A stretch of 64,000 bases of DNA from Sulfitobacter sp. SK012 (GTDB taxonomy: Bacteria > Pseudomonadota > Alphaproteobacteria > Rhodobacterales > Rhodobacteraceae), in NCBI RefSeq assembly GCF_003352085.1, contig NZ_CP025804.1:992001-1056000 (forward strand), given 5' to 3'. Positions 9,350 through 18,144 of this stretch are shown here, one piece after another. The stretch's first letter is position 1, and every line of letters starts with the position of its first letter. The notes beneath the pieces were generated by a model that was not told the origin of the DNA, did no database searches, and was given only the letters and a program-made list of their open reading frames with translations. The translations under genes and the position numbers were made by a program.

Positions 9350-9370
9350 AATACCTTTATAATACCTATT
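9350..9370 (-). promoter_or_regulatory. Tandem GGTAT operator-like repeats, leftward promoter
   Basis: On the minus strand this reads AATAGGTATT, AT, AAAGGTATT: two direct copies of the GGTATT core spaced 11 bp apart, ending 2 bases before the kinase start codon. The same arrangement appears, oriented outward, at the rightward gene. Likely GntR-regulator sites; identity inferred from position and repetition only. Confidence 0.5.
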
Positions 9371-9448
9371 GTGGAAAAGATAGGCTATTTTGAATGAATT
9401 GGCCTTGTTTTTGTATGACGACAACAGCTTTTCAAAAAATGATAGACA

Positions 9449-9468
9449 AAAGGTATCTTAAAGGTATT
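9449..9468 (+). promoter_or_regulatory. Tandem GGTAT operator-like repeats, rightward promoter
   Basis: AAAGGTATC and AAAGGTATT are direct repeats with an 11-bp period, 21 bases upstream of the etherase start codon. They mirror the pair at 9350-9370, so both divergent transcripts carry the same duplicated site, facing downstream in each case. Confidence 0.5.
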
Positions 9469-9489
9469 AAATTAGGCAGGGAGATTCGA

Positions 9490-10392
9490 ATGCTGCTGCC
9501 AACCACCGAAACACTGCCCAAGGACATCGCTATTGATGGGCTCCGTTCGCTTGAGGCTGCGCGCTTTATGCTGGATGCGCAGCAGGTGGCATTGGCGGCT
9601 GTGCGCAAATCTGCACCTGCGATTATCCAAGGTGCCGATGTTATGGCTGCCGCAATCAACGCCGGCAATTCGATCATATATGGAGCTGCGGGCAGTTCGG
9701 GCCTGATGGCGCTTGCGGATGCATGCGAGCTGCCTGGCACGTTTGGCATTCCGGCAGGCCTCATACAAATACATATGGCAGGGGGTGTTCCCGCAGACGG
9801 CCGCATGCCCGGCAATACCGAAGATGATACTGCTGCGGCCGAAGATGTTGCGCGGACCGTAATGTCCGGCGATGCGATCATCGTGCTAAGCGCCAGCGGT
9901 ACAACGCCCTATGCTTTGCAGCTTGCGGCTTCGGCAAAGAAGAAGGGCGCAACAATCATCGGGTTGGCGAACAACCCGGGAACTGCGCTGCTTGATTTGG
10001 CGGATGTTCCGATCTGTCTTGAGACGCCGCCTGAGGTCATTGCCGGATCCACCCGTTTGGGCGCAGGGACTGCGCAAAAATCTGCGCTGAACTTGATGTC
10101 TTCACTGATGGGGATCAAGCTGGGCCATGTCTATCAGGGACGGATGGTAAATGTCGTCGCGGACAACGCAAAGCTTGTAAAACGCGCCGTCGGTATCGTT
10201 GCGCAAGTTGCTGAAGTTTCAGAAACAACCGCCGAGGCGGCCCTTAGCCATGCCAAGGGAGATGTGAAATCAGCAATCCTTGTGGCTCTGGGCAGCTCAG
10301 CCCCCGCAGCGCAGGCGCTTTTGGCCGAACATAACGGCCATCTTGGCCCCTGCATTCAAACAATCAAATCAGACCAAAATATCAACGTATAA
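9490..10392 (+). CDS. murQ: N-acetylmuramic acid 6-phosphate etherase (MurQ-like)
   Basis: 300 residues with an SIS domain. AGNSIIYGAAGSSGLMA, LSASGTTPYALQLAASAKKK and the diagnostic EVIAGSTRLGAGTAQKSALN match MurQ, which cleaves the lactyl ether of MurNAc-6-phosphate to give GlcNAc-6-phosphate and D-lactate. The ATG at 9490 follows GGCAGGGAG and starts after the operator repeats; the frame is open further upstream, but that part contains the promoter. The residues after the first loop (ACELPGTFGIP) differ from enterobacterial MurQ, so a related sugar-phosphate substrate remains possible. The product would feed NagA encoded on the opposite arm. Confidence 0.75.
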   Translation: MLLPTTETLPKDIAIDGLRSLEAARFMLDAQQVALAAVRKSAPAIIQGADVMAAAINAGNSIIYGAAGSSGLMALADACELPGTFGIPAGLIQIHMAGGVPADGRMPGNTEDDTAAAEDVARTVMSGDAIIVLSASGTTPYALQLAASAKKKGATIIGLANNPGTALLDLADVPICLETPPEVIAGSTRLGAGTAQKSALNLMSSLMGIKLGHVYQGRMVNVVADNAKLVKRAVGIVAQVAEVSETTAEAALSHAKGDVKSAILVALGSSAPAAQALLAEHNGHLGPCIQTIKSDQNINV

Positions 10393-10407
10393 AAAAGGGA
10401 GAAGACA

Positions 10408-11661
10408 ATGAAGATATCAACATTTACAGGGGTCATGCTGGCCACGACCATGATCGCGGGAACAGCGACAGCCCAAGACGTGACGCTTACGATCGAAAGC
10501 TGGCGCAATGACGATCTGGCCATTTGGCAAGACAAAATCATCCCAGCGTTCGAAGCCGAACACCCCGGTATCAAGCTTAATTTCACGCCTTCTGCTCCTG
10601 CGGAGTATAACGCGGTCCTTAACTCAAAGCTTGACGCAGGTTCCGCCGGTGACATCATCACATGTCGCCCATTTGATGCGTCGCTAGCACTCTTTGAAGC
10701 GGGCCATCTGGCTGACATCAGCAAAATTGAAGGCATGGCAGGGTTCTCGCCCGTGTCAAAATCAGGCTGGAGCACCGATGACGCTTCGGTTCAATTCTGT
10801 GTCCCAATGGCCTCTGTGATCCACGGCTTTATCTATAATAAAGACGCGTTTGCCGAAGTCGGTGTGGAAGAGCCAACAACCGAGGCAGAGTTCTTTGCCG
10901 CTTTGGACAAGATCAAAGAAGACGGTACATATATCCCAATGGCGATGGGCACCAATGACCAGTGGGAAGCCGCCACAATGGGCTACAACAACATTGGCCC
11001 GAACTACTGGAAAGGCGAAGAAGGCCGTCTTGCACTCCTTGCTGGTGACCAGAAATTGACAGATGAAGAATGGGTTGCGCCGTATCGTCAGTTGGCGAAA
11101 TGGGGCGAATATCTGGGTGACGGATTTGAGGCGCAAACCTATCCAGACAGCCAAAACATCTTCACCTTGGGGCGCGCTGCGGTTTACCCAACAGGGTCAT
11201 GGGAAATCTCTGGCTTTAATGGTCTTGCTGACTTCGAGATGGGTGCCTTCTATCCGCCAGTCCAGAATGCAGGCGACACATGCTATATCTCAGATCACAC
11301 TGATATCGGTATTGGCATGAATGCGGCGACACCAAATCCAGAGGCTGCAACCACGTTCCTGAACTGGGTTGGATCATCAGAATTCGCTACGATTTTTGCG
11401 AATGCACTGCCGGGCTTCTTCCCGCTGTCTTCTGCCCCTGTGACGCTTGAAGATCCATTGGCACAGGAGTTCATCTCTTGGCGCAGTGAATGTGAAAGCT
11501 CAATCCGGTCAACTTACCAGATCCTTTCACGCGGCACGCCTAACCTTGAGAACGACACATGGAACGCGTCCGTGGCCGTGATCAAAGGCGAAGAAACACC
11601 TGAAGATGCGGGCAAGCGCCTGCAAGCGGGTCTGGCCAGCTGGTACGAGCCTCAGCAGTAA
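10408..11661 (+). CDS. ABC transporter sugar-binding protein (extracellular family 1)
   Basis: 417 residues. A Sec signal peptide ends at the ATAQ/D cleavage region near residue 23, so this is the periplasmic receptor of the importer. The mature start (VTLTIESWRNDDLAIWQDKI) and the FNAEHPGIKL-like element (FEAEHPGIKLNF) are typical of family 1 sugar-binding proteins. It follows the etherase gene by 15 bases with AGGGAGAAG as ribosome site. Given the operon, GlcNAc, chitooligosaccharides or muramyl sugars are the probable ligands. A strong hairpin after its stop probably keeps its mRNA more abundant than the permease part. Confidence 0.9.
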   Translation: MKISTFTGVMLATTMIAGTATAQDVTLTIESWRNDDLAIWQDKIIPAFEAEHPGIKLNFTPSAPAEYNAVLNSKLDAGSAGDIITCRPFDASLALFEAGHLADISKIEGMAGFSPVSKSGWSTDDASVQFCVPMASVIHGFIYNKDAFAEVGVEEPTTEAEFFAALDKIKEDGTYIPMAMGTNDQWEAATMGYNNIGPNYWKGEEGRLALLAGDQKLTDEEWVAPYRQLAKWGEYLGDGFEAQTYPDSQNIFTLGRAAVYPTGSWEISGFNGLADFEMGAFYPPVQNAGDTCYISDHTDIGIGMNAATPNPEAATTFLNWVGSSEFATIFANALPGFFPLSSAPVTLEDPLAQEFISWRSECESSIRSTYQILSRGTPNLENDTWNASVAVIKGEETPEDAGKRLQAGLASWYEPQQ

Positions 11662-11678
11662 TCGCTTCTTAACGACAT

Positions 11679-11711
11679 CGCGCGCCGTCAGCCCTGTGCT
11701 CTCGGCGCGCG
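11679..11711 (+). other. GC-rich intercistronic stem-loop after the binding-protein gene
   Basis: A perfect 9-bp stem (CGCGCGCCG paired with CGGCGCGCG) with a 15-base loop lies between the binding-protein stop and the first permease. No T-run follows, so it is not a normal terminator. Such hairpins commonly protect the upstream message and lower expression of membrane components (established for other ABC operons; inferred here). Confidence 0.6.
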
Positions 11712-11791
11712 CCACTACACAACCCGCAGCATTGCAGCCCCTATGTCGCTGAGCCTCAGCTCTGCGCCTTCTCAAATGGCAAGGTTTCCCC

Positions 11792-12718
11792 ATGGCAGAC
11801 CAGCATACAAAACCCAAATTTAGATGGCACATCGTCGTTTTTCTGACACCCGCCGTGTTGGTTTATACCGCCGTGATGATCTACCCGCTGTTCAACACGC
11901 TACGCTTGTCTTTGTTCACTGAAATCGACCAAGAGCGCGTTTATGTGGGCCTACAGAATTTCTACACTTTGTTTGGTCAAAGCGTTTGGTCAGATCAATT
12001 TTGGAACGCTCTGGGCAATAACCTCTGGTTCTTTGTCATCCATATGCTGGTGCAAAACCCCATTGGCATTGCCCTTGCTGCGATCCTAAGCCAGCCGAAA
12101 CTGCGCTTTGCTGGGTTTTACCGATCCGCCATTTTCATTCCTACGATCTTGTCCTTTGTGATTGTTGGGTTCGCGTGGAAACTTATTTTGTCGCCCATCT
12201 GGGGCATCGCGCCGGGCATGCTGGACGCGGTTGGTCTCAAATCGCTCTATGCGCCGTGGCTGGGCAAAGAGGCCTATGCGTTAACAACGTTATCGCTGGT
12301 CTCGGTTTGGCAGTTTGTCGGCATTCCAATGATGTTGATTTATGCGGCGCTGTTGTCGATCCCTGACGAAATTCTTGAGGCCGCTGAGGTTGAGGGCATT
12401 ACTGGCTTTTCCGCCTTCTGGAAAATCAAACTACCCCTAATTTTGCCCTCCATTGGGATCATATCAATCCTGACGTTTGTTGCGAATTTCAACGCGTTCG
12501 ACTTGATTTATGCCGCCCAAGGCGCGCTGGCAGGGCCCGACTATTCAACCGACATTTTGGGCACCTTCATGTACCGGACTTTCTTTGGCTTCCAATTACA
12601 GTTGGGCGATCCGCATATGGGGTCCGCCATTGCATCGGGCATGTTTGCCATCATCCTGATTGGCGTGTGTCTGTATCTGTTCGGTATCCAGACGCGCATG
12701 CGCCGCTACCAGTTTTGA
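11792..12718 (+). CDS. ABC sugar transporter permease (MalF/UgpA type)
   Basis: 308 residues with about six hydrophobic helices, beginning with WHIVVFLTPAVLVYTAVMIYP. The cytoplasmic EAA loop is EAAEVEGITGFSAFWKIKLP near residues 190-210, which contacts the ATPase. It forms the inner-membrane channel together with the next gene product. The gene starts 130 bases after the binding-protein gene, beyond the intercistronic hairpin. Confidence 0.92.
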   Translation: MADQHTKPKFRWHIVVFLTPAVLVYTAVMIYPLFNTLRLSLFTEIDQERVYVGLQNFYTLFGQSVWSDQFWNALGNNLWFFVIHMLVQNPIGIALAAILSQPKLRFAGFYRSAIFIPTILSFVIVGFAWKLILSPIWGIAPGMLDAVGLKSLYAPWLGKEAYALTTLSLVSVWQFVGIPMMLIYAALLSIPDEILEAAEVEGITGFSAFWKIKLPLILPSIGIISILTFVANFNAFDLIYAAQGALAGPDYSTDILGTFMYRTFFGFQLQLGDPHMGSAIASGMFAIILIGVCLYLFGIQTRMRRYQF

Positions 12719-12728
12719 GGAGAATGAC

Positions 12729-13568
12729 ATGAACGGTGCACGTCAAAATCGCCTCAATACAGCCGCCGCACATGGCGCGCTGATCCTTTACACGTTGATT
12801 GCAATGTTCCCGGTTTTTGTGATCGTGATCAACAGTTTCAAAACCCGCAAAGCTATTTTTCGCGAACCACTGTCATTGCCCAATGCCGATAGCTTTTCAC
12901 TCATCGGATATGAGACGGTTCTGAAACAAGGCGACTTCTTCCTCTATTTTCAGAACTCCATGACCGTCACGGTTGTGTCGCTTTTCTTAATCTTGCTGTT
13001 CGGATCCATGGCGGCGTTTGCCCTCGCGGAATACTGTTTCAAAGGCAACCTAATCATGGGCCTCTATCTGGCCTTGGGCATCATGATCCCGATCCGTATC
13101 GGCACGGTCGCGATTTTGGAGTTGATGGTACAAACCGGACTGGTGAACACGCTATGGGCGCTCATCTTGGTTTACACGGCGCAGGGCCTTCCATTGGCGG
13201 TGTTCATCCTAAGCGAATTTATGCGTCAAGTTAGCGATGACCTAAAAAACGCGGGCCGGATCGATGGGCTTTCTGAATACCGCATCTTCTTTCAACTTGT
13301 CCTACCTTTGGTGCGGCCTGCCATGGCGACGGTCGCGGTGTTTAACATGATCCCGATTTGGAACGATCTTTGGTTCCCGCTCATCTTGGCCCCCGCAGAA
13401 GAGGTGAAAACCCTGACGCTCGGCAGTCAGGTGTTCATCGGTCAATTCGTAACAGATTGGAACGCCGTGCTATCAGCTCTGTCCTTGGCGATCCTGCCGG
13501 TCATGGCGCTTTATGTCATCTTCTCGCGGCAACTCATTCGTGGCCTCACATCGGGAGCAGTCAAATGA
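12729..13568 (+). CDS. ABC sugar transporter permease (MalG/UgpE type)
   Basis: 279 residues and six hydrophobic segments; second channel subunit. The EAA-like loop is NAGRIDGLSEYRIFFQLVLP. The ATG at 12729 is preceded by GAGGAGAATG, an excellent ribosome site lying over the stop of the first permease; longer frames upstream overlap that gene and are rejected. Its stop overlaps the next start as ATGA. Confidence 0.92.
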   Translation: MNGARQNRLNTAAAHGALILYTLIAMFPVFVIVINSFKTRKAIFREPLSLPNADSFSLIGYETVLKQGDFFLYFQNSMTVTVVSLFLILLFGSMAAFALAEYCFKGNLIMGLYLALGIMIPIRIGTVAILELMVQTGLVNTLWALILVYTAQGLPLAVFILSEFMRQVSDDLKNAGRIDGLSEYRIFFQLVLPLVRPAMATVAVFNMIPIWNDLWFPLILAPAEEVKTLTLGSQVFIGQFVTDWNAVLSALSLAILPVMALYVIFSRQLIRGLTSGAVK

Positions 13569-14590
13569 GAGTTATTGTTGCAGGCCTTGGCAATATGGGT
13601 CGCAGCCATGCGCTGGCCTATCACGCACACCCCAAAGCCGAGATCGTGGGTTTGGTGAACCGCTCTGATGTTGCCTTGCCTCAGGAGCTTGATGCTTACC
13701 CGCGCTTTCGCAGCTTTGAAGAAGGTTTGGCGCAAAAACCAGATTTGGTTTGTATCGCGACCTATTCTGACAGCCATGCCGATTACGCCGTCGCAGCAAT
13801 GGAGGCAGGGGCAGATGTGTTTATCGAAAAGCCGCTGGCGACAACATTAGCAGACGCGCAACGAGTTGTTGAAACAGCAAAGCGGCTGGGGCGAAAGCTG
13901 GTGATTGGCTACATCTTGCGCCACCACCCAAGTTGGCAACGGCTGATCGCTGAGGCGCGAGACTTAGGCGGGCCTTATGTGTTTCGGATGAACCTAAACC
14001 AGCAATCAGACGGGCCGACATGGGAGACGCATAAAGCATTGATGCAGACAACGTCGCCCATCGTGGATTGTGGTGTGCATTACGTCGATGTCATGTGCCA
14101 AATCACCGACGCCAAAGCGGTGCGTGTTAGCGGCATGGGGCTACGTTTGTCCGACGAAATTGCGCCCGACATGTACAATTATGGCCAACTGCAGGTCTGG
14201 TTTGAAGACGGGTCAATCGGTTGGTACGAAGCGGGCTGGGGCCCAATGATGTCCGAAACTGCGTTTTTCGTTAAAGACGTCGTGTCACCCCGTGGATCGG
14301 TGTCGATCACAGATGGCAACAAAAGCGCGTCTGATGATGTCGATGGCCACACCAAGGTTGGCGGATTGCTGGTTCACCGTCCAAGCGGGGACACGTTGAT
14401 CGACCTGCCTCAGGAACCCGGCCACCAGGAACTGTGCGATGCAGAACAAGCGTTTATGATCGATGCGATCTTAACTGATTTAGACCTGAACCGGCACATG
14501 GATGATGCTGTGCAATCATTGGCGATTTGTCTGGCCGCGGATGAAAGTATCCGCACCGGCCGCCCCATAGACCTAGGAGTTGCCAAATGA
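13565..14590 (+). CDS. Gfo/Idh/MocA-family oxidoreductase
   Basis: 341 residues: an N-terminal Rossmann domain ([17 protein letters not shown]) and the EKPLATT motif, whose lysine is catalytic in this family, then the C-terminal beta-sheet dimer domain. These NAD(P)-dependent enzymes oxidise or reduce sugars and cyclitols. The start at 13565 overlaps the permease stop by 4 bases, and the end overlaps the ATPase start by 4 bases, so it is embedded in the importer operon. The substrate is unknown. Conversion of a modified amino sugar, or of the imported sugar's C3 or C1 position, is possible. Confidence 0.88.
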   Translation: MRVIVAGLGNMGRSHALAYHAHPKAEIVGLVNRSDVALPQELDAYPRFRSFEEGLAQKPDLVCIATYSDSHADYAVAAMEAGADVFIEKPLATTLADAQRVVETAKRLGRKLVIGYILRHHPSWQRLIAEARDLGGPYVFRMNLNQQSDGPTWETHKALMQTTSPIVDCGVHYVDVMCQITDAKAVRVSGMGLRLSDEIAPDMYNYGQLQVWFEDGSIGWYEAGWGPMMSETAFFVKDVVSPRGSVSITDGNKSASDDVDGHTKVGGLLVHRPSGDTLIDLPQEPGHQELCDAEQAFMIDAILTDLDLNRHMDDAVQSLAICLAADESIRTGRPIDLGVAK

Positions 14591-15588
14591 CGGCCCTAAC
14601 GCTGAGCAATATTTCCAAGTCCTTTGGGGCCGTAGAGGTCTTGAAAGACATCAACTTAACCGTCGAGGAAGGCGAATTTGTTGTGTTTGTTGGGCCCTCT
14701 GGTTGCGGCAAATCAACGTTGCTGCGGGTGATTGCAGGCCTTGAGGATGCCTCCGATGGCACCGTCGATATTGGTGGGGATATTGTGAACCACATTCCGC
14801 CTGCCAAACGCGGCATCGCGATGGTTTTCCAATCCTACGCGCTTTATCCGCATCTCAGCGTGCGCGATAATATGGCGCTGGGGCTAAAGCAAGAAAAGCA
14901 GCCCAAGACAGTTATTAATGAGCGCGTAGACAAGGCTATTCAGATGCTCGACCTAGGTGCGTATGCTGATCGTCGTCCATCCGATTTATCGGGGGGGCAA
15001 CGGCAGCGGGTGGCCATCGGGCGCGCCATTGTGCGGGAACCGAAACTGTTCTTGTTCGATGAACCTTTGTCCAATTTGGATGCGGCATTGCGAATGAACA
15101 CCCGCATCGAGATCGCGGAGCTGCACCGCACGCTTAGTGCGTCCATGGTTTATGTGACCCACGATCAGACCGAGGCCATGACACTTGCCGATAAAATCGT
15201 TGTTTTGCGGGACGGGCGTGTTGAGCAGGTTGGCAGTCCAATGGAGCTGTATAACAATCCGGCCAACCAGTTTGTCGCAGGTTTTCTGGGTTCACCCGCC
15301 ATGAATTTCCTAAAGAAAGCCCCGGTGGACTTGCCCGAGAATGGAACATTGGGCATTCGCCCAGAGCATCTTAAGCTTGTCAAAGGGGGGCGGATCAAAG
15401 GCACTGTGACCCATGTTGAGCGGCTGGGAGGCGACACAAACTTGCTGGTAACGACCGACCAGCAAGAAACCCTGACGGTGCGCCTTTTTGGCCAAGACAG
15501 CACCGCCGTTGGTGCGGCCATTGAGCTTGATTTTGAGGATGCAGCAGCCTTTGCGTTTGACCAGGAAAACCAACGCATCGCCATTTGA
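14587..15588 (+). CDS. ABC sugar transporter ATPase (MsmK/UgpC/MalK type)
   Basis: 333 residues. Walker [10 protein letters not shown] near residue 37, signature [14 protein letters not shown], Walker [13 protein letters not shown] and the switch histidine in VTHDQTEAM are all intact. The C-terminal TOBE-like domain ([14 protein letters not shown] onwards) is the regulatory domain of CUT1 importers. It energises the two permeases encoded just upstream and is the last gene of the rightward amino-sugar operon. Confidence 0.95.
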   Translation: MTALTLSNISKSFGAVEVLKDINLTVEEGEFVVFVGPSGCGKSTLLRVIAGLEDASDGTVDIGGDIVNHIPPAKRGIAMVFQSYALYPHLSVRDNMALGLKQEKQPKTVINERVDKAIQMLDLGAYADRRPSDLSGGQRQRVAIGRAIVREPKLFLFDEPLSNLDAALRMNTRIEIAELHRTLSASMVYVTHDQTEAMTLADKIVVLRDGRVEQVGSPMELYNNPANQFVAGFLGSPAMNFLKKAPVDLPENGTLGIRPEHLKLVKGGRIKGTVTHVERLGGDTNLLVTTDQQETLTVRLFGQDSTAVGAAIELDFEDAAAFAFDQENQRIAI

Positions 15589-15627
15589 TGGGCTGACCAA
15601 CCTTTTTTGCAAATCAACGCTACGCCG

Positions 15628-16740
15628 TTACCGCAAAACCCCGGTCTCCCAGAACCACACTTTCATGCCGCCATGGGCAATGGGCGGGCCTTGTGGTTTC
15701 CAGGGCAGGCCGGTGGCTTTGGCCAAAGACGGCTCTGACGTAACCAGCCCGACTCGCCAGCCCTTAAAACGGCTGAGCAGCGTTTGGCCAAGGTTGCCAT
15801 AAAGCGGGTAAAGTAGTTTTTTATTGCCGATACGCGCGCCGTAAGGAGGGTTCACCATCACGAGGCCGGGGGGGCCTTCTGGTGGGGTCAGTTCTCCGGC
15901 GCTTTGGCAAGTGAAGTCGGTCAGGTGGGCGACGTTTGCGCGTGTCGCGTTGGCGATGCTCATGCGGATAGCACCAGCATCGCGGTCCGATCCAGTAAAG
16001 CGCAGGTCGCAGGGACGAGGCGTTTGGACTTTCATCGCTTCCCACTTAACCGGGTCAAAGCTCGCCAAATCCTCAAACGCAAAGCGCCGGGTGCGACCGG
16101 GGTAGAGGCCCGTGGCAATTTCTGCGGCTTCGATAATGAAAGTGCCGGAGCCACACATCGGATCCACAACCGGTTCGCTCCCGGTAAAGCCTGCCTGCTG
16201 CAACAACATCGCCGCGAGCGTTTCGCGCAAAGGAGCCTTGCCGACAGCTTCTTTGTGGCCACGTTTGTGCAGGCTTTCGCCAGAGGTATCGAGGCTGAGT
16301 GTCACAACGTTGTCGTCAATGCGCACCTTCAGCACCATTTCAGCTTCGGGCGTGATGGTCGCGCCAAAGTTCTCGCGCAAGGCCGTCTCAATGCGCTGAC
16401 TGGCGGCCCCGGCATGGTAGATTTTGGATGCTTTGCACGTCACTTGTACCCGCAGCGGCACATCCGCACGCAGCACATCTCCCCAAGGGAACTTGCGCGA
16501 GCGTTTGTCGAGTTGGGCCAAATGGAAGGCCATAAAACTGCCAATACGGGCAAGCACACGTGTTGCTCCACGCAAAACCAGATTGGCGCGCCAGACGTCG
16601 GGCCAACCGCCTTGGATCGTCACTCCGCCGGGTCCTGCTGTTGCGGTGTCGAACCCGCGGCGAAGGGCTTCGTCGCATAACAGTTGCTCAAAGCCGGGAG
16701 AGGCGACCAGAAAAATCTCGAAAGTCTGTGGGGTATCCAT
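15628..16740 (-). CDS. THUMP-domain class I RNA methyltransferase (RlmL N-terminal-like)
   Basis: 370 residues. The N-terminal half has a THUMP RNA-binding region (about residues 60-160, ending in KRGHKEAVGKAPL). The C-terminal half is a Rossmann methyltransferase with DPMCGSGTFIIEAA for S-adenosylmethionine and VMVNPPYGARIG as the N-methylating (D/N)PPY motif. This architecture matches the m2G2445-type 23S rRNA guanine methyltransferase module of RlmL. The RlmK half of enterobacterial proteins is absent, as usual in alphaproteobacteria. Confidence 0.88.
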   Translation of the reverse strand: MDTPQTFEIFLVASPGFEQLLCDEALRRGFDTATAGPGGVTIQGGWPDVWRANLVLRGATRVLARIGSFMAFHLAQLDKRSRKFPWGDVLRADVPLRVQVTCKASKIYHAGAASQRIETALRENFGATITPEAEMVLKVRIDDNVVTLSLDTSGESLHKRGHKEAVGKAPLRETLAAMLLQQAGFTGSEPVVDPMCGSGTFIIEAAEIATGLYPGRTRRFAFEDLASFDPVKWEAMKVQTPRPCDLRFTGSDRDAGAIRMSIANATRANVAHLTDFTCQSAGELTPPEGPPGLVMVNPPYGARIGNKKLLYPLYGNLGQTLLSRFKGWRVGLVTSEPSLAKATGLPWKPQGPPIAHGGMKVWFWETGVLR

Positions 16741-16860
16741 TGCGTTTCATAGAACGCAGTTGCCGGTCTTTCGAGCGGTATTTCCCGAAATTTGAACTCT
16801 GTGCCGAGATTTCCGCAGTATTGCCCTGTTTTGGCCCGGATCAGCAGGTGAAGTCGGCGC

Positions 16861-17157
16861 ATGAGTTTTTCTGAGACATATAAAGAGCAACGAACGCTTG
16901 CGCGCATGGGCCGCGCACGTTTTGCGCGGATTTTGGGACGTTCCATTGGGATTGTGCTGGTGCTGGGGTTCATGGTGACGATGCGCACCCAGCCTGAATT
17001 CCGTGCTTTGGTGCTGGATAATGCCATCAACTTGACCGCCCGTGTCATGGGATTGACGATCCCAACGGAAGAAGTCGCCCGAGTTGCGGCAAGTAGTTTG
17101 CCGCAAAGCCGGACCAAGATTAACCGCCCGGTCGTAGAAGCGCCGCCGCAATACTAA
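16861..17157 (+). CDS. Hypothetical single-pass membrane protein, 98 residues
   Basis: Small basic N-terminus (YKEQRTLARMGRARFARILG), one hydrophobic helix at about residues 29-42 (IGIVLVLGFMVTM), then a soluble tail with a proline-rich end. It resembles small conserved proteins of Rhodobacteraceae of unknown role. It is divergent from the THUMP methyltransferase and convergent, with a gap of only four bases, with the next gene. The function is not recognised. Confidence 0.65.
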   Translation: MSFSETYKEQRTLARMGRARFARILGRSIGIVLVLGFMVTMRTQPEFRALVLDNAINLTARVMGLTIPTEEVARVAASSLPQSRTKINRPVVEAPPQY

Positions 17158-17161
17158 GCGC

Positions 17162-18043
17162 CTAGAACCATTGTCCTGATTCCATCAAACCTAAATCCAG
17201 CAGCTGGCGCGAATGCCATTCAAAGGGTGCCGAATTGTGCCATTTGAAGGTTTCGATATCGTATTTACTGCCGGGATTACGCTTGAGGGCCTTGGCCGTG
17301 CGGAATGAGCAAATCGTTGCGGTGATATTGTGATGCCAAGGGCAGGCAAATGTGTTGTATTCTTCTTCGGAAAAGGTGTGATCCGCGCTTATGGTCAGTC
17401 CGGGCTTGGCTTTGAACAAAGCAATCCGGTCGATTTTGCGCCGGGTCGGAGGGACGTGTTCTTCGTAGCGCCAGCGCAGGCCCCCAAAGAAATCAAGCTG
17501 GCGTTCTTTGGGATGATTGTGGTTCGCGATGTCTGGGCGGGCCAACGCGTAATAGCCTGAACGGTCCAAATGCGCGTTTTCCAGAGACACAGCGTCGGGA
17601 TATTGCGCCAGATCATCAGCATATAAATCGACCGTATAACTCAACATTGAATCGCGACGTTCTTCGATGTGAAAGCCCAAAAGTTCGATGACCGACCGCG
17701 TCTCGCAGAATGGAAAGAACAGGTATTCCGCGTTAAAACAGTAGTAAAACCATTGCCCGGGGGCGGCGGCGATCAAGCGGTTGATGGCCTTTTCCATCGC
17801 GCCGTCTGCGGACATGTTATAGTCGATACGCTGCACCGTTTCTTCGAGATCGCGGGCCAATGTAAAGCTGGACGGCATCAGCGCGAGCACCTGCGCAAAG
17901 CCACATTGGATGTGGTGGCGCAAGGTTGTGTCAACTTCGACCTCGTCCTCCACCAGCACAATTGCGATGGGGCCATCTGCGAGGGTCGCCGACCCTTGGG
18001 CAATAAAACTGTCCAGTCCAGTGTGGTGCATCGGTTCCTGCAT
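17162..18043 (-). CDS. Conserved hypothetical protein, possibly glycosyltransferase-like
   Basis: 293 residues, cytosolic, without signal peptide or membrane segments. A beta-strand with acidic residues near the N-terminus (PIAIVLVEDEVEVDTTLRHH) and a GQWFYYCFNAEYLFFPFCET stretch recall the family 2 glycosyltransferase-like proteins common in alphaproteobacteria, in which DxD-like residues bind nucleotide sugar. The match is weak, since no clear DxD is visible at the expected place. It is divergent from miaB. Confidence 0.6.
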   Translation of the reverse strand: MQEPMHHTGLDSFIAQGSATLADGPIAIVLVEDEVEVDTTLRHHIQCGFAQVLALMPSSFTLARDLEETVQRIDYNMSADGAMEKAINRLIAAAPGQWFYYCFNAEYLFFPFCETRSVIELLGFHIEERRDSMLSYTVDLYADDLAQYPDAVSLENAHLDRSGYYALARPDIANHNHPKERQLDFFGGLRWRYEEHVPPTRRKIDRIALFKAKPGLTISADHTFSEEEYNTFACPWHHNITATICSFRTAKALKRNPGSKYDIETFKWHNSAPFEWHSRQLLDLGLMESGQWF

Positions 18044-18144
18044 CTGCTAAGTTTTGCGCAGAATCGGTTAATTCGGCGTGCATTGCAAGACGCGCGCGCC
18101 CCTGATACGCGCAAGCATACCCCCAAATGTACGAAGGCCACGCC

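Noticed and set aside
15904..16680. 258-residue open frame on the plus strand
   Set aside because: It is fully antisense to the THUMP methyltransferase, whose motifs are intact. The frame arises from GC-rich codon structure and has no domain.
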